Both the position numbers and the translations under genes were made by a program. Below are positions 1 to 8,569 of a DNA stretch of 43,473 bases, in pieces; position 1 is the first letter of the stretch, and every line of letters starts with the position of its first letter. The DNA comes from Desulfobacteraceae bacterium (lineage in GTDB: Bacteria > Desulfobacterota > DSM-4660 > Desulfatiglandales > B25-G16): contig JAUWZV010000005.1 in assembly GCA_030615105.1 (NCBI GenBank), forward strand, positions 1-43,473, in the 5' to 3' direction. The notes under the pieces are model-generated. The model did not search any database. It was not told the DNA's origin and was given only the letters and a program-made list of their open reading frames with translations.

Positions 1-88
1 CATCGCAAATGCTGTGCAAAAGTTTCTGTTCTTTTACATCTTTGATATTCTTTCCCAATTCTTCTATAATTTTTTCTTTGTCAGTCAT
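1..88 (-). CDS. partial CDS of unknown function, N-terminus MTDKEKIIEELGKNIKDVKEQKLLHSICD, runs off window
   Basis: ATG at 88 on the minus strand with a strong RBS (AGGAGG) just upstream; open to the window edge. Confidence 0.5.
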   Translation of the reverse strand, partial: MTDKEKIIEELGKNIKDVKEQKLLHSICD

Positions 89-136
89 AAAATAACCTCC
101 TTTTTATGAGTATTGGTTATGCGATGCCGTCGTTTC

Positions 137-227
137 GCCTAGCGTTCTGAGCGTAACTGAAGTCCAGCCGTAAGGCTGGATTTAAGCGGAGTGCCGAAGG
201 CACGAAGCCAGATACGCTCTGTTAGGT
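137..227. other. attC-like recombination site (integron cassette type)
   Basis: GCCTAGC (R''-like, one mismatch to RYYYAAC) at 137-143 and GTTAGGT (perfect GTTRRRY) at 221-227; inner complementary arms GAGCGTA / TACGCTC; internal hairpins TCCAGCC-GTAA-GGCTGGA and GTGCC-GAA-GGCAC; 91 bp total. Confidence 0.55.
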
Positions 228-266
228 GAAGTAGCAGAGTTCTAGAATAGCAAAATTTGGTGATAT

Positions 267-2696
267 TCATTTATAGTATTCATCTAACTTAAGGTCTAGT
301 TTTCTACAAGGGCAAAAAATATGTTCATATCCATCCACTTTCTCATATCTTATAAATTTGTGGCAATTATCACACTCGATTTTATTCTCTATATTCTTCC
401 ATCTTTCAACAATCTCTCCAATTTCTGATGAAGTGTAAGGTATTTCGGGGTCTTTCCAATGAGCACAGAAATTCCTGAATCCTGTATCAGTTTCAAAATC
501 AGATATTAATTTTACAATTGAATGGGTTACCTTTAATTTCTCCTTTAATCTCTCTCTAAATGCTTGGAAAAGTTCAGAAAGGCTATGTTCATTCCTTCTG
601 TTATATTTCATTGAGGCTTCGCAATTTTCACAAAGTAGCTGAACTATCCATTCTAAATACACGCCAAATGTTCGCCCAGCCTCCGTAGGATTATCCTTTG
701 TGAGAAACTCATCTATTTGCTCGTAACTATTTTTTCCAGGTTCGATCCTTGGACCTATAGCATAATCCCAACCAAAAAAGTGTTTTCTTATCCACTGCGG
801 AAAGCTTCTCTGAAGGCGATCCAGCCAAATTGAATCATGAGTGAGAAGTAAAATCTGATAGTCAGAAAAGTTCTCTTCTAATAAATCAATTACACGCGGT
901 CTTTTATAAGCATCGAAACTATTTATGACATCATCAAGGATGATAAATTTGAAATCGGTGTTGAAATTCTTAATAGAAGCTAAAAATATAGAAAGTCCAA
1001 AGCTGTTAAGCTGTGACTCACTTAATATCTTATAAGCAGGACTAATCGGATCGCCACCAAATATAATCTCAAGCTCAACCGCCTTATCTTTTTCAGAAAT
1101 CAATTTGATTTTAGGATCGGCAATAACTTCGCTATCCTTCTCCAGTGTCTTGAAATATTTTGCAAGGTCAGAGGAAATTGCATCGAACGAGGCTTGCACA
1201 CCTCTCTTAGTTTCTTCGACATAGTCACCTCGTATCTTTTCATAGTCATCCTTTATTTCTTCAAGCATTTCGAATTTTTTATTTAATCGAGCCAAATTCA
1301 TGAAGCTCTTCTGCAAATTATTCGCCCGCTGGAAATCATCAACTAATGACCTCCGTGATTCGTCTTTTTCTAGGATTTCAACTTGCCTTAAAATCTTTTC
1401 TTTGATTTCACTTTCAGACTCTAATAAGGATTTATACCCCTCTGTACTTACCTTCGTAATAAAATCAAATTCTTTGTCTATGATTTCTATCTTTTTTTCT
1501 AGCATACCCTTACAATCTTTCAATAGTGGTTTTACATTTATCAAATTTCCCTTGAACTGTATAAGGGGTGGCTCTAGCTCTTTTTCTTCCAAATTCGAAC
1601 TAGCAGAATCAATTTTCCGAATAATCTCATCAATTGATGAAAGCAGCTTTTTCCTTTTGATATCAAGCTCATTTCTTCTTCTACTTAATTCATCTAGGTG
1701 ACCTTGTTTACTTTTTATATGTTCGATTAAATTACCTTCATAAGGTTGATCACAGAGAGGACACTTATCATATATTTTAAGAGACTCAAGAGCTTCTATA
1801 CCTTTCTCGTATAAATCTAAAAGAATTAGTTTTGATACTTCCTCTTCATCTCGTTTAAACGTTATAAGGTCTCTCTGAAATTCAGAAATATTTGAGCGTA
1901 TGTCTTCCACAGGATAGAATCGATTAATAATTCCTTGAATCTCTTTCCATAGCGAAAGTTTCTGGATCCTTTCTTCCTTTTCTACTTGCTCTCTTAATTT
2001 TTCAATGCTTGTCTCTACTTCAGCTAATTCTTTTACAGGTGCAATACCTTGACGATTGAGGATAGCATTTACGATTTTTATGAAATTCCCGATATCCTTA
2101 GGTCCCTCTCCAGAGACTTCTCGATACTCGTCTACAAGCCTATCTCTATCTCTTTGTAAACTTTCTAATTCTTGTTCTAGTCGTCCCGCACATGTCTGTA
2201 AATCATTTTGAATATTAAGTGCATTTGCAAAACCCGTAAACCGTGACAAGATTTCATACTTTTCCGCTTTCCGCTTATAAACAAATTCAGTTAGGTCTCT
2301 ATATCTCAAATGGCAAGGATGTTGAATACGTTCCCTTAACTTTGATAGGTTACCTTCGATTTTTGGATGAGTAATTCGATTTGGATCATATTCCATCTTA
2401 ATCTTTCCAATTTTGCCATCCGTAAATTCAACCTTTATGTATGCTTGTCCTTCACTCGCTTCTTTGTGAGGATAAGCTTGTGGGCCTGCTCCCTCTCGGG
2501 CAAGATACTCTATCTTACCAGAATATAGCCATTCCCATGCATCAACAATAGAGCTTTTTCCGCTACCATTCCGACCATAAATCATCATTGATAGAAGAGA
2601 ATGTCCCTTTTTGAAGTCAAGTTCTAAAGGAGGTGTGTTTACACCACGAAATCCCGAAATGGTGATCCTTTGAACTTCTCCCATGTTAATTCTCAC
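267..2696 (-). CDS. RecF/SMC-like AAA ATPase with zinc-hook motif (CPLC) and C-terminal RNFCAH (HEPN-like) plus Cys-rich tail
   Basis: Walker A GRNGSGKSS, Walker B FIILDDV, D-loop/H region LLLTHD, coiled coil interrupted by CPLC, C-terminal CDNCHKF...FCPC; GTG start. Confidence 0.85.
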   Translation of the reverse strand: MRINMGEVQRITISGFRGVNTPPLELDFKKGHSLLSMMIYGRNGSGKSSIVDAWEWLYSGKIEYLAREGAGPQAYPHKEASEGQAYIKVEFTDGKIGKIKMEYDPNRITHPKIEGNLSKLRERIQHPCHLRYRDLTEFVYKRKAEKYEILSRFTGFANALNIQNDLQTCAGRLEQELESLQRDRDRLVDEYREVSGEGPKDIGNFIKIVNAILNRQGIAPVKELAEVETSIEKLREQVEKEERIQKLSLWKEIQGIINRFYPVEDIRSNISEFQRDLITFKRDEEEVSKLILLDLYEKGIEALESLKIYDKCPLCDQPYEGNLIEHIKSKQGHLDELSRRRNELDIKRKKLLSSIDEIIRKIDSASSNLEEKELEPPLIQFKGNLINVKPLLKDCKGMLEKKIEIIDKEFDFITKVSTEGYKSLLESESEIKEKILRQVEILEKDESRRSLVDDFQRANNLQKSFMNLARLNKKFEMLEEIKDDYEKIRGDYVEETKRGVQASFDAISSDLAKYFKTLEKDSEVIADPKIKLISEKDKAVELEIIFGGDPISPAYKILSESQLNSFGLSIFLASIKNFNTDFKFIILDDVINSFDAYKRPRVIDLLEENFSDYQILLLTHDSIWLDRLQRSFPQWIRKHFFGWDYAIGPRIEPGKNSYEQIDEFLTKDNPTEAGRTFGVYLEWIVQLLCENCEASMKYNRRNEHSLSELFQAFRERLKEKLKVTHSIVKLISDFETDTGFRNFCAHWKDPEIPYTSSEIGEIVERWKNIENKIECDNCHKFIRYEKVDGYEHIFCPCRKLDLKLDEYYK

Positions 2697-2852
2697 CTAT
2701 ATTTTTTTCTAATTGTTCAGATACCCAATTCATGAATTTATCGATATTAAACCTATCTTCAGAAATACATGCTCTTATTTCAGCAATTACCTCTTTTTTA
2801 TATTTTCCTGAATTAATAGCTTCTTCAAACCATTTAATAGGAGCTCTCATCC
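2690..2852 (-). CDS. small ORF (~53 aa, MRAPIKWFEEAINSGKYKKEVIAEIRACISEDRFNIDKFMNWVSEQLEKNIGEN) overlapping the ATPase start
   Basis: not in the supplied ORF list; read manually; RBS-like GGGGTGATTGG before ATG; its stop overlaps the GTG start of the ATPase. Confidence 0.5.
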
Positions 2853-2922
2853 AATCACCCCTAATATATTAAAGCTGCTATTTCACCTGACTTGTTCATA
2901 TCCGACAACGTCGTATATACTT

Positions 2923-3205
2923 TCATTTTTTTATCCTCATAAAATCCTTGTTACTTACATGGGTATAAATTTCCGTGGTTTTTGAGCTTTTATGTCCTAA
3001 TAGCTCTTGAATATATCTAAGATGCACCTCTTTCCAGTAAATGAGTAGCAAATGAGTGACGTAAGCTATGCGCACTAATTGTTTTCTTATTCTTGAATCT
3101 TTGAAAGTCTTCTCAAAAACTCGCTGAACAGTTCTGATGGTAACATTTCTTTCTTTATCAGGACCAGGGAATAGCCACCTGGAAGGATTATATTCTTTCT
3201 AATAA
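2923..3205 (-). pseudogene. tyrosine recombinase (XerC/D or integron integrase-like) C-terminal remnant
   Basis: Pieces in different frames read WLFPGPDKERNVTIRTVQRVFEKTFKDSRI / ISAHSLRHSFATHLLERGAS / LRYIQELLGHKSSKTTEIYTHVSNKDFMRIKK; at least two frameshifts. Confidence 0.85.
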
Positions 3206-3366
3206 GGTTTTGGCCTCTAAGAAATCCTCCACATATAAAGGTCATAATATAACCGGCTTACCCTATACAGCCACTTCCAATATATTTTGTCCACCAAGGG
3301 GAACAAGGTTGCCACCGCAAAAGATTATTGAAGATTATCAGAAATCTAAATACTTAAAAAAATAGC
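3199..3366 (+). pseudogene. C-terminal fragment of an unidentified protein (..STYKGHNITGLPYTATSNIFCPPRGTRLPPQKIIEDYQKSKYLKK*)
   Basis: open frame without a start, ending at TAG; protein-like composition; no family assigned. Confidence 0.35.
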
Positions 3367-3610
3367 AAGGCCTTAATCTAATCCAATTAAATATAATAAA
3401 GTCTAATAAAAAACTTGGCAAGGATTTAAAATTTTACAAGATTCCAATATTCTTCCATGCTACTAATATCTCAAATTGGCTTTACAAGGAAGAGATAATT
3501 ATGTTAAGAAATTTGTAACTATTCAGCCACCAAGGCACAAAGACTCAAAGACCTGCCCGACGGACGGCAGGCGGGGAAGATGAATATAAATTGAATAACG
3601 GAGTTTTCAT

Positions 3611-3635
3611 ATTAATGAGCCTAAGGCTCATTAAT
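3611..3635. repeat. 25-bp perfect palindrome ATTAATGAGCC-TAA-GGCTCATTAAT
   Basis: perfect 11-bp arms. Confidence 0.9.
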
Positions 3636-3697
3636 TTCAATGTGCCACGCATTTAAAAAGGCTATTATAAAGAATAATTCTATAATCTTGGTGTCTG

Positions 3698-3730
3698 CCC
3701 GCCCGCCTCGCCTTAGGCGAGGCGGGCGGG
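3698..3730. repeat. GC-rich palindrome CCCGCCCGCCTCGCC-TTA-GGCGAGGCGGGCGGG
   Basis: perfect 15-bp arms. Confidence 0.95.
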
Positions 3731-3776
3731 TCTTGGTGCCTTTGTGGCAAGATACCTGAGTAGTTATAACAGGACA

Positions 3777-4547
3777 ATGAAAAACAGAAAAGCTTTAATG
3801 GCAGGTAACTGGAAGATGAATCTCTCCCTTAGTGAGGCAAGTGATCTCCTTATCAGGATTAAAGGGGCTAAAATAGATTTTAGTAAGGTTGATGTACTTG
3901 TTGCACCCCCCTTTACTGCCATGCAATTGGCAACTGAACTACTTGCCGGGACAGATATCCTTATTGCAGGGCAGAATATGCACTGGGAGGCGGAAGGAGC
4001 CTTTACGGGTGAGATTTCTCCCCTGATGCTTAAGGAGGCAGGTTGCAGCCATATAATCCTTGGACACTCAGAGAGAAGAAAGCTCTTTTTTGAAACCAGT
4101 GAGATAATTGATAGGAAAGTGGATGCAGCAATTAAGGCAGGATTGATACCCATTGTATGCATTGGTGAGACATTAAAAGAGAGAGAGGAAAAAAAGACAT
4201 TTGATATTATCAAAGACCAGTTAAATAAATCACTTAAGTTCTTTTCTCAGAAGGAAAGCCTGCCTGCTGAATTGATTCTGGCCTATGAACCTGTTTGGGC
4301 CATAGGCACAGGAAAAACAGCCACTTCTGAGGAGGCACAAGAGGTACATCTTTTTGTACGAAGGTGGCTGAGGGAAAATTTTGACAATGATACAGGCAAA
4401 GCTATTAGGATACTTTATGGTGGCAGTGTAAGGCCGGACAATATTAAAGAGCTAATGTTGGTGCCAGATATTGATGGTGCATTGATTGGAGGGGCAAGTT
4501 TAAATGCCAATTCATTCCTTTCCATCATCCAATTTTATGAGAGTTGA
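3777..4547 (+). CDS. tpiA: triosephosphate isomerase
   Basis: MKNRKALMAGNWKMN; GHSERR; AYEPVWAIGTGKTA; YGGSV...IGGASL; start chosen at codon 12 of the listed ORF. Confidence 0.97.
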   Translation: MKNRKALMAGNWKMNLSLSEASDLLIRIKGAKIDFSKVDVLVAPPFTAMQLATELLAGTDILIAGQNMHWEAEGAFTGEISPLMLKEAGCSHIILGHSERRKLFFETSEIIDRKVDAAIKAGLIPIVCIGETLKEREEKKTFDIIKDQLNKSLKFFSQKESLPAELILAYEPVWAIGTGKTATSEEAQEVHLFVRRWLRENFDNDTGKAIRILYGGSVRPDNIKELMLVPDIDGALIGGASLNANSFLSIIQFYES

Positions 4548-4813
4548 TTTCCTCTTAAGCCTTTTATCTTATTTATCCATTTCACATAAAATACCTTCCT
4601 TCAAAGATTTCCTTAAATAAGATTAGCAGCAGTGGAATTATGACCTATGAAGTGAACCCCATAGACTGCACAAAATGTGATAGAGTATTAGACAGGATCA
4701 TCCCCCCATAGAGGGAGAAAGGATAAAAAAAGTGCTAAGCTTCGAGTACCTTTTCTTCTCTTGAATAACCTCAGTTGCCGAATTCTAAGCTCTACAGTTC
4801 TTCATGTCTCAGG

Positions 4814-5056
4814 ATCAGTATTGTGAGGCCAAAATTGACGGCTTCGTAAAAAGTCGGTTTCAGTGAATGTGTCCTTTCGACCCCTTCGCTTCTGTCATTC
4901 CGAGCGAAGCGAGGAATCTTAGTATTATGCTCAGGACAGGCTCCGGGAGAAATCTTATATTTTCAGCATGTTAGACCGAAAAGATTTCTCGCTTCGCTCG
5001 AAATGACAAGGTATGTGGACTTTTTACGAGTTTATCAGTATTGTGAGGCCAAAATT
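4814..5056. repeat. MITE-like insertion flanked by 23-bp perfect direct repeats ATCAGTATTGTGAGGCCAAAATT
   Basis: direct repeats at 4814-4836 and 5034-5056; interior ends carry inverted CGTAAAAAGTC / GACTTTTTACG and a second inverted pair TCATTCCGAGCGAAGCGAGGAATCTT / AAGATTTCTCGCTTCGCTCGAAATGA. Confidence 0.8.
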
Positions 5057-5216
5057 AAACTAGCATCATTTTTTTAAAACTTCATCCGCTTTGCCCTTCT
5101 CAAAATATATCTAAATTTAAGGTCTAATATCACATCTTTCTATTTTCTTGACAATGGGCATATCTTTCATTAAAATTCAAGTATATTAATTGATATAGTT
5201 AGAAAGGGGAAATTTT

Positions 5217-5504
5217 ATGTCATTAAAAGTGGTTACAGCACTTAAAGCACGGCAAATATTTGGTACAATAATGAATGCGGTATCATTCAGGAACGACCAG
5301 TATATTGTGGAAAGAAAAGGGATGCCTATGGTGGCTATTATTCCTGTTAAGAAATTCATGCAAATGGATAAGGCAAGACAACGGTTTTTTAGTAATATGT
5401 CAAAAATTAGTGATTCTTTTATTAGAGAAGAACCCAATAAGCTCGACGATATTTTGGAAGAAGCCACACAGGCAGCTAAAAAAATCGAAATCTCTCAGGA
5501 ATAA
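5217..5504 (+). CDS. Phd/YefM family antitoxin
   Basis: AR..F..IMNAVSFRNDQYIVERKGMPMVAIIPVKKF pattern, followed by PIN toxin. Confidence 0.85.
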   Translation: MSLKVVTALKARQIFGTIMNAVSFRNDQYIVERKGMPMVAIIPVKKFMQMDKARQRFFSNMSKISDSFIREEPNKLDDILEEATQAAKKIEISQE

Positions 5505-5510
5505 GTATTT

Positions 5511-5948
5511 GTGAAGATTGTTGTCGATGCCAACCTTTTTGCCAGCGGTCTAATCAAGCCGAATTCAAATCCCGGCAAGATTCTTGATCTGGTCAAACAA
5601 AATCAAGTGGAACTGATTTTATCTCCCTCTATTATAAAAGAAATAAAACGTATTTTATTGTATCCCGAAATTCAAAAGTACCATCGTAAAACCCCTCAGG
5701 AAATAGATGCATATTTTGAAGATATCTTAATGTTTGCATGGATTGTTGAAGGAAAAGAAATAGTTGATGTAATTAAAGATGATCCCGCAGATAATAGATA
5801 TTTGGCATGTGCTTATGAAGGCGAAGCAGATCATATTGTTTCTGGAGACCATCACTTGTTAGACTTAGAAACTTATCAGGGAATTGATAGTATTAGTGCA
5901 AAGGCATTCCTAAATCTTTGGGAAATACAAGAGAAAACTTTAAAATAA
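5511..5948 (+). CDS. PIN-domain toxin (COG1569-like)
   Basis: MKIVVDANLFASGLI...DDPADNRYLACAYEGEADHIVSGDHHLL; GTG start. Confidence 0.9.
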   Translation: MKIVVDANLFASGLIKPNSNPGKILDLVKQNQVELILSPSIIKEIKRILLYPEIQKYHRKTPQEIDAYFEDILMFAWIVEGKEIVDVIKDDPADNRYLACAYEGEADHIVSGDHHLLDLETYQGIDSISAKAFLNLWEIQEKTLK

Positions 5949-5980
5949 ATCCACACCATTTAAACTGAAGGAAGAGCAAT

Positions 5981-6382
5981 TTGGATAGTTCAAGCAGACC
6001 ATCTGATAAGGCCAGAGAGGTATTAAAAAAAGCAAGAAGATTTATCTTTCACGAGAAAAGAATTCCTTTTGCCTTCCTTTTTGGCTCTTATGCACAAGGA
6101 GGAGAAACTGTTCTTTCTGATATAGATATAGCAATCTATTTTAACGACATGGATGAAGATGAAAAGATAGTGTATGAACACAGATTATCCCTTGCATTTG
6201 ATGAACAAGTTAATGTCATGAGACTTGAGGATGAGGATACATCTCCAGTAATACGGTTGAGAGCTATAGAAGGGATTCCGATTACTATAAAGGACGACGA
6301 TTTTTTAAACCGTTTTATCCTTTCAATTATCCATCGAGCCTTTGAGGCCGAGATAGTGCTTGCAAGGATCCAGAAGATTTAA
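5981..6382 (+). CDS. MntA-like nucleotidyltransferase antitoxin
   Basis: AFLFGSYAQGGETVLSDIDIAIYF (GSxAxG...SDIDIA); TTG start; followed by HEPN gene. Confidence 0.85.
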   Translation: MDSSSRPSDKAREVLKKARRFIFHEKRIPFAFLFGSYAQGGETVLSDIDIAIYFNDMDEDEKIVYEHRLSLAFDEQVNVMRLEDEDTSPVIRLRAIEGIPITIKDDDFLNRFILSIIHRAFEAEIVLARIQKI

Positions 6383-6816
6383 TGATTGATCACAAAGCAT
6401 ATTCAATTCTAAGTTTTTTAAAGGAAGAGATCGAGTATTTTGAAGCTAAGGCAAAAGATATCACCTTCGAAGATTTTACTTCAAACAAGGATCTTAGAAA
6501 AATCCTGAATTCGACCCTAAATGAATTGGTCTTAGCCCTTGTTGACCTTGCTGGTGAATGTTTAAGAAAGGGTGGAAGAAGGGTCCCAACGACCTATAGG
6601 GAAATAATCCTCACCACTGGTGAAATACTTGGTGATATTGCCATAAAGGCTGGTCCTCTTGCTAAGTTAAGAAATGAAACTATACATGAATATATGAATT
6701 TGAATTGGAAAAATATTCAATATCTGAGGGCAAAGGGGCTAGGAATCATAAGAGAATACGTTGATATAGCAGAAAATATTCTGTTTACTCCTGATAATAC
6801 TGGTAAAAAATCCTAA
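6382..6816 (+). CDS. HepT-like (DUF86) HEPN toxin
   Basis: C-terminal RNETIHEY matches Rx4HxY; start overlaps the upstream stop (TAATG). Confidence 0.88.
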   Translation: MIDHKAYSILSFLKEEIEYFEAKAKDITFEDFTSNKDLRKILNSTLNELVLALVDLAGECLRKGGRRVPTTYREIILTTGEILGDIAIKAGPLAKLRNETIHEYMNLNWKNIQYLRAKGLGIIREYVDIAENILFTPDNTGKKS

Positions 6817-6938
6817 TGAAAAAAGCACCTCACAAGACAAAATAAAATACATTATTATGTATCGACTAAAACAAGCCCTTCCTGGGGAGTAGCTTTTATA
6901 CCCAATGTACTGTCTTAGACCGAGGTATCGCCCGCATA

Positions 6939-7268
6939 ATGATCGGCGAAAAATCAAATAGTACCGAAGCGATTGATATCAACAATTTGCATCAACCAGA
7001 ACCTCTTTCAAAAAGGGTTGTCAGGGGTGGAATATGGGTTTTTGCATTAAGGATTACCACTCGCGGGCTTGGTTTTATCCGAACAATAATCCTTGCTCGT
7101 TTGCTGGCTCCGGAAGACTTTGGACTTCTTGGGATAGCCACACTGTCTATAGCAAAACTTGATTGTATAGGAAATTCCTTTTTTTCACCCCCTCCCAAAC
7201 CCTTCCCCTTGAAGGGGGAGGGCAGGGTGGGGGTGGTAACTAGATTTGCTCAGGGAATTCTATGGTAA
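6939..7268 (+). pseudogene. truncated N-terminus of a polysaccharide flippase (MOP/Wzx-like)
   Basis: LSKRVVRGGIWVFALRITTRGLGFIRTIILARLLAPEDFGLLGIATL, then coding ends in a palindromic repeat. Confidence 0.75.
7186..7235. repeat. imperfect palindrome CACCCCCTCCC..CCTTCCCCTTGAAGGGGGAGGG..GGGTGGGGGTG
   Basis: inverted arms visible by eye. Confidence 0.75.
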
Positions 7269-7398
7269 AATCAGTATTTCACCATCAGTTTGGAGAGAGG
7301 TTGTTGAAGAAGTAAGTGGGAGATCAGGCAGTATAGAGGTTATGCAAGCGCATCAATCAGGGTGGATAGAGATTGTAGTTTAATTAGGAAATATATAT

Positions 7399-7644
7399 AT
7401 GGTATCATTTAAAATAAAATCCAGGCCCCTAAGAGTGATGGGAAGACAAGATATGGAATGGATTGCTAAACACCAAAAAGAAATAGACGTGCATAGTGGA
7501 AAATGGATTGCTGTCTGCAATGATGAAATAGTCGGAATTAGCAAAACGGCAAAGGATGCTTTACAACAAAGCAAAGAAAAAGGATTACATAAACCACACC
7601 TGACAATGGTGATGCGAAAAGATGAAGGCATGTATATCTTATGA
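7399..7644 (+). CDS. DUF5678-like small protein
   Basis: EWIAKHQKEIDVHSGKWIAVCNDEIVGISKTAKDALQQSKEKGLHKPHLTMVM. Confidence 0.6.
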   Translation: MVSFKIKSRPLRVMGRQDMEWIAKHQKEIDVHSGKWIAVCNDEIVGISKTAKDALQQSKEKGLHKPHLTMVMRKDEGMYIL

Positions 7645-7774
7645 TTAAATTTAGGTACACTGAGGAGAGATAAGAAATTTCCCATTATCCCAATTACCCT
7701 TATCAGCTATGGGAAGCCTGTTAAGTGCTATTTTAAGGGTGACTCAAAGTGAACCCCAAGTGACGGAGGTAGAA

Positions 7775-8014
7775 ATGCAAAAAGTAGCGATAAAGAGAGA
7801 AGCTAAGAAAACCTTAGATGAACTTTCAGAAGAAAAGCTGAGGGTTGCGATGGATTTCCTCGGTTACCTAAAAGGGAAAGAGGAAATGGAAGCAACGCTT
7901 GAAACCCTATCCAGTCATGAACTTATGGCCCAGATAGAAGAAGCCGAGACAGCGATTGAAAAGGGAAGGCTTGAGGAATTTATCCCATGGGAAGAGGTCA
8001 AGCGGGATGTATAA
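7775..8014 (+). CDS. putative antitoxin-like protein (DUF2281-like)
   Basis: KRTLDELSEEKLRVAMDFLGYL-type sequence followed by an overlapping toxin start; internal ATG at 7775 preferred. Confidence 0.5.
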   Translation: MQKVAIKREAKKTLDELSEEKLRVAMDFLGYLKGKEEMEATLETLSSHELMAQIEEAETAIEKGRLEEFIPWEEVKRDV

Positions 8015-8097
8015 GCCTTTTCTTCATAAGAGAGCAACCAAATACTATAAAAGCCTTGATGATAAGACAGCAAGAAGGATAAACAAGTCCCGCTTTT
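8008..8097 (+). pseudogene. truncated RelE/ParE-like toxin N-terminus (MYKPFLHKRATKYYKSLDDKTARRINKSR..)
   Basis: ATG overlaps the upstream stop (ATGTATAA); homology-like frame lost at ~8097. Confidence 0.5.
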
Positions 8098-8299
8098 TCC
8101 TTGACACACAAGCCAATTTTTTCCTATACTCGTCCCATCACAAAGCGATTTCTTACTGCGCCAGGTAAAGCCTGCGAGATCCAGTTCGTTGAGAGGCCAA
8201 CCTGACAAAGTTAGCCGACCGTCAGAACCGAGTTTTGCATCTATGCGGATAGTCGTGTGGGTGAAGCGTAAACAGGGGGCAGCGCGAAGAGGAAGGTCC

Positions 8300-8394
8300 A
8301 CTCACTGATCGACAAGCTCTACAGTCGGAAGAACTTGGAGCTTGCCTGGGACAAAGTGAAGAGAAACGGGGCTGATCACCTCACGATGCGATGA
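8300..8394 (+). pseudogene. group II intron reverse transcriptase N-terminal remnant
   Basis: VHSLIDKLYSRKNLELAWDKVKRNG..DHLTMR* resembles the group II intron RT N-terminus (LYSRKNLExAWxKVKxN). Confidence 0.5.
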
Positions 8395-8569
8395 GGAAGG
8401 TCTGGCAGGAGCTTAACGTGGGGAACTTTTGGATCAGTGGCGGCCGAGTCCCGCAGTTGATCCGATTGGTATGTCACAATAAACATAGATACCGACCAGC
8501 TTGCTTGTCGGAGATCCATATTTTGTTAATACAGACCCCTTAACTTGTTAAGGAGGGTTCCTACTCACA

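Larger units (their letters stand above)
3516..3765. repeat. MITE-like element with imperfect terminal inverted repeats
   Basis: Left GTAACTATTCAGCCACCAAGGCACAAAGA; right end reverse-complement TAACTACTCAGGTATCTTGCCACAAAGGCACCAAGA; internal palindromes. Confidence 0.55.

Noticed and set aside
1300-1701. 133-aa plus-strand ORF
   Set aside because: Antisense to the ATPase gene; Ser/Phe-rich translation typical of a reverse-strand artefact.
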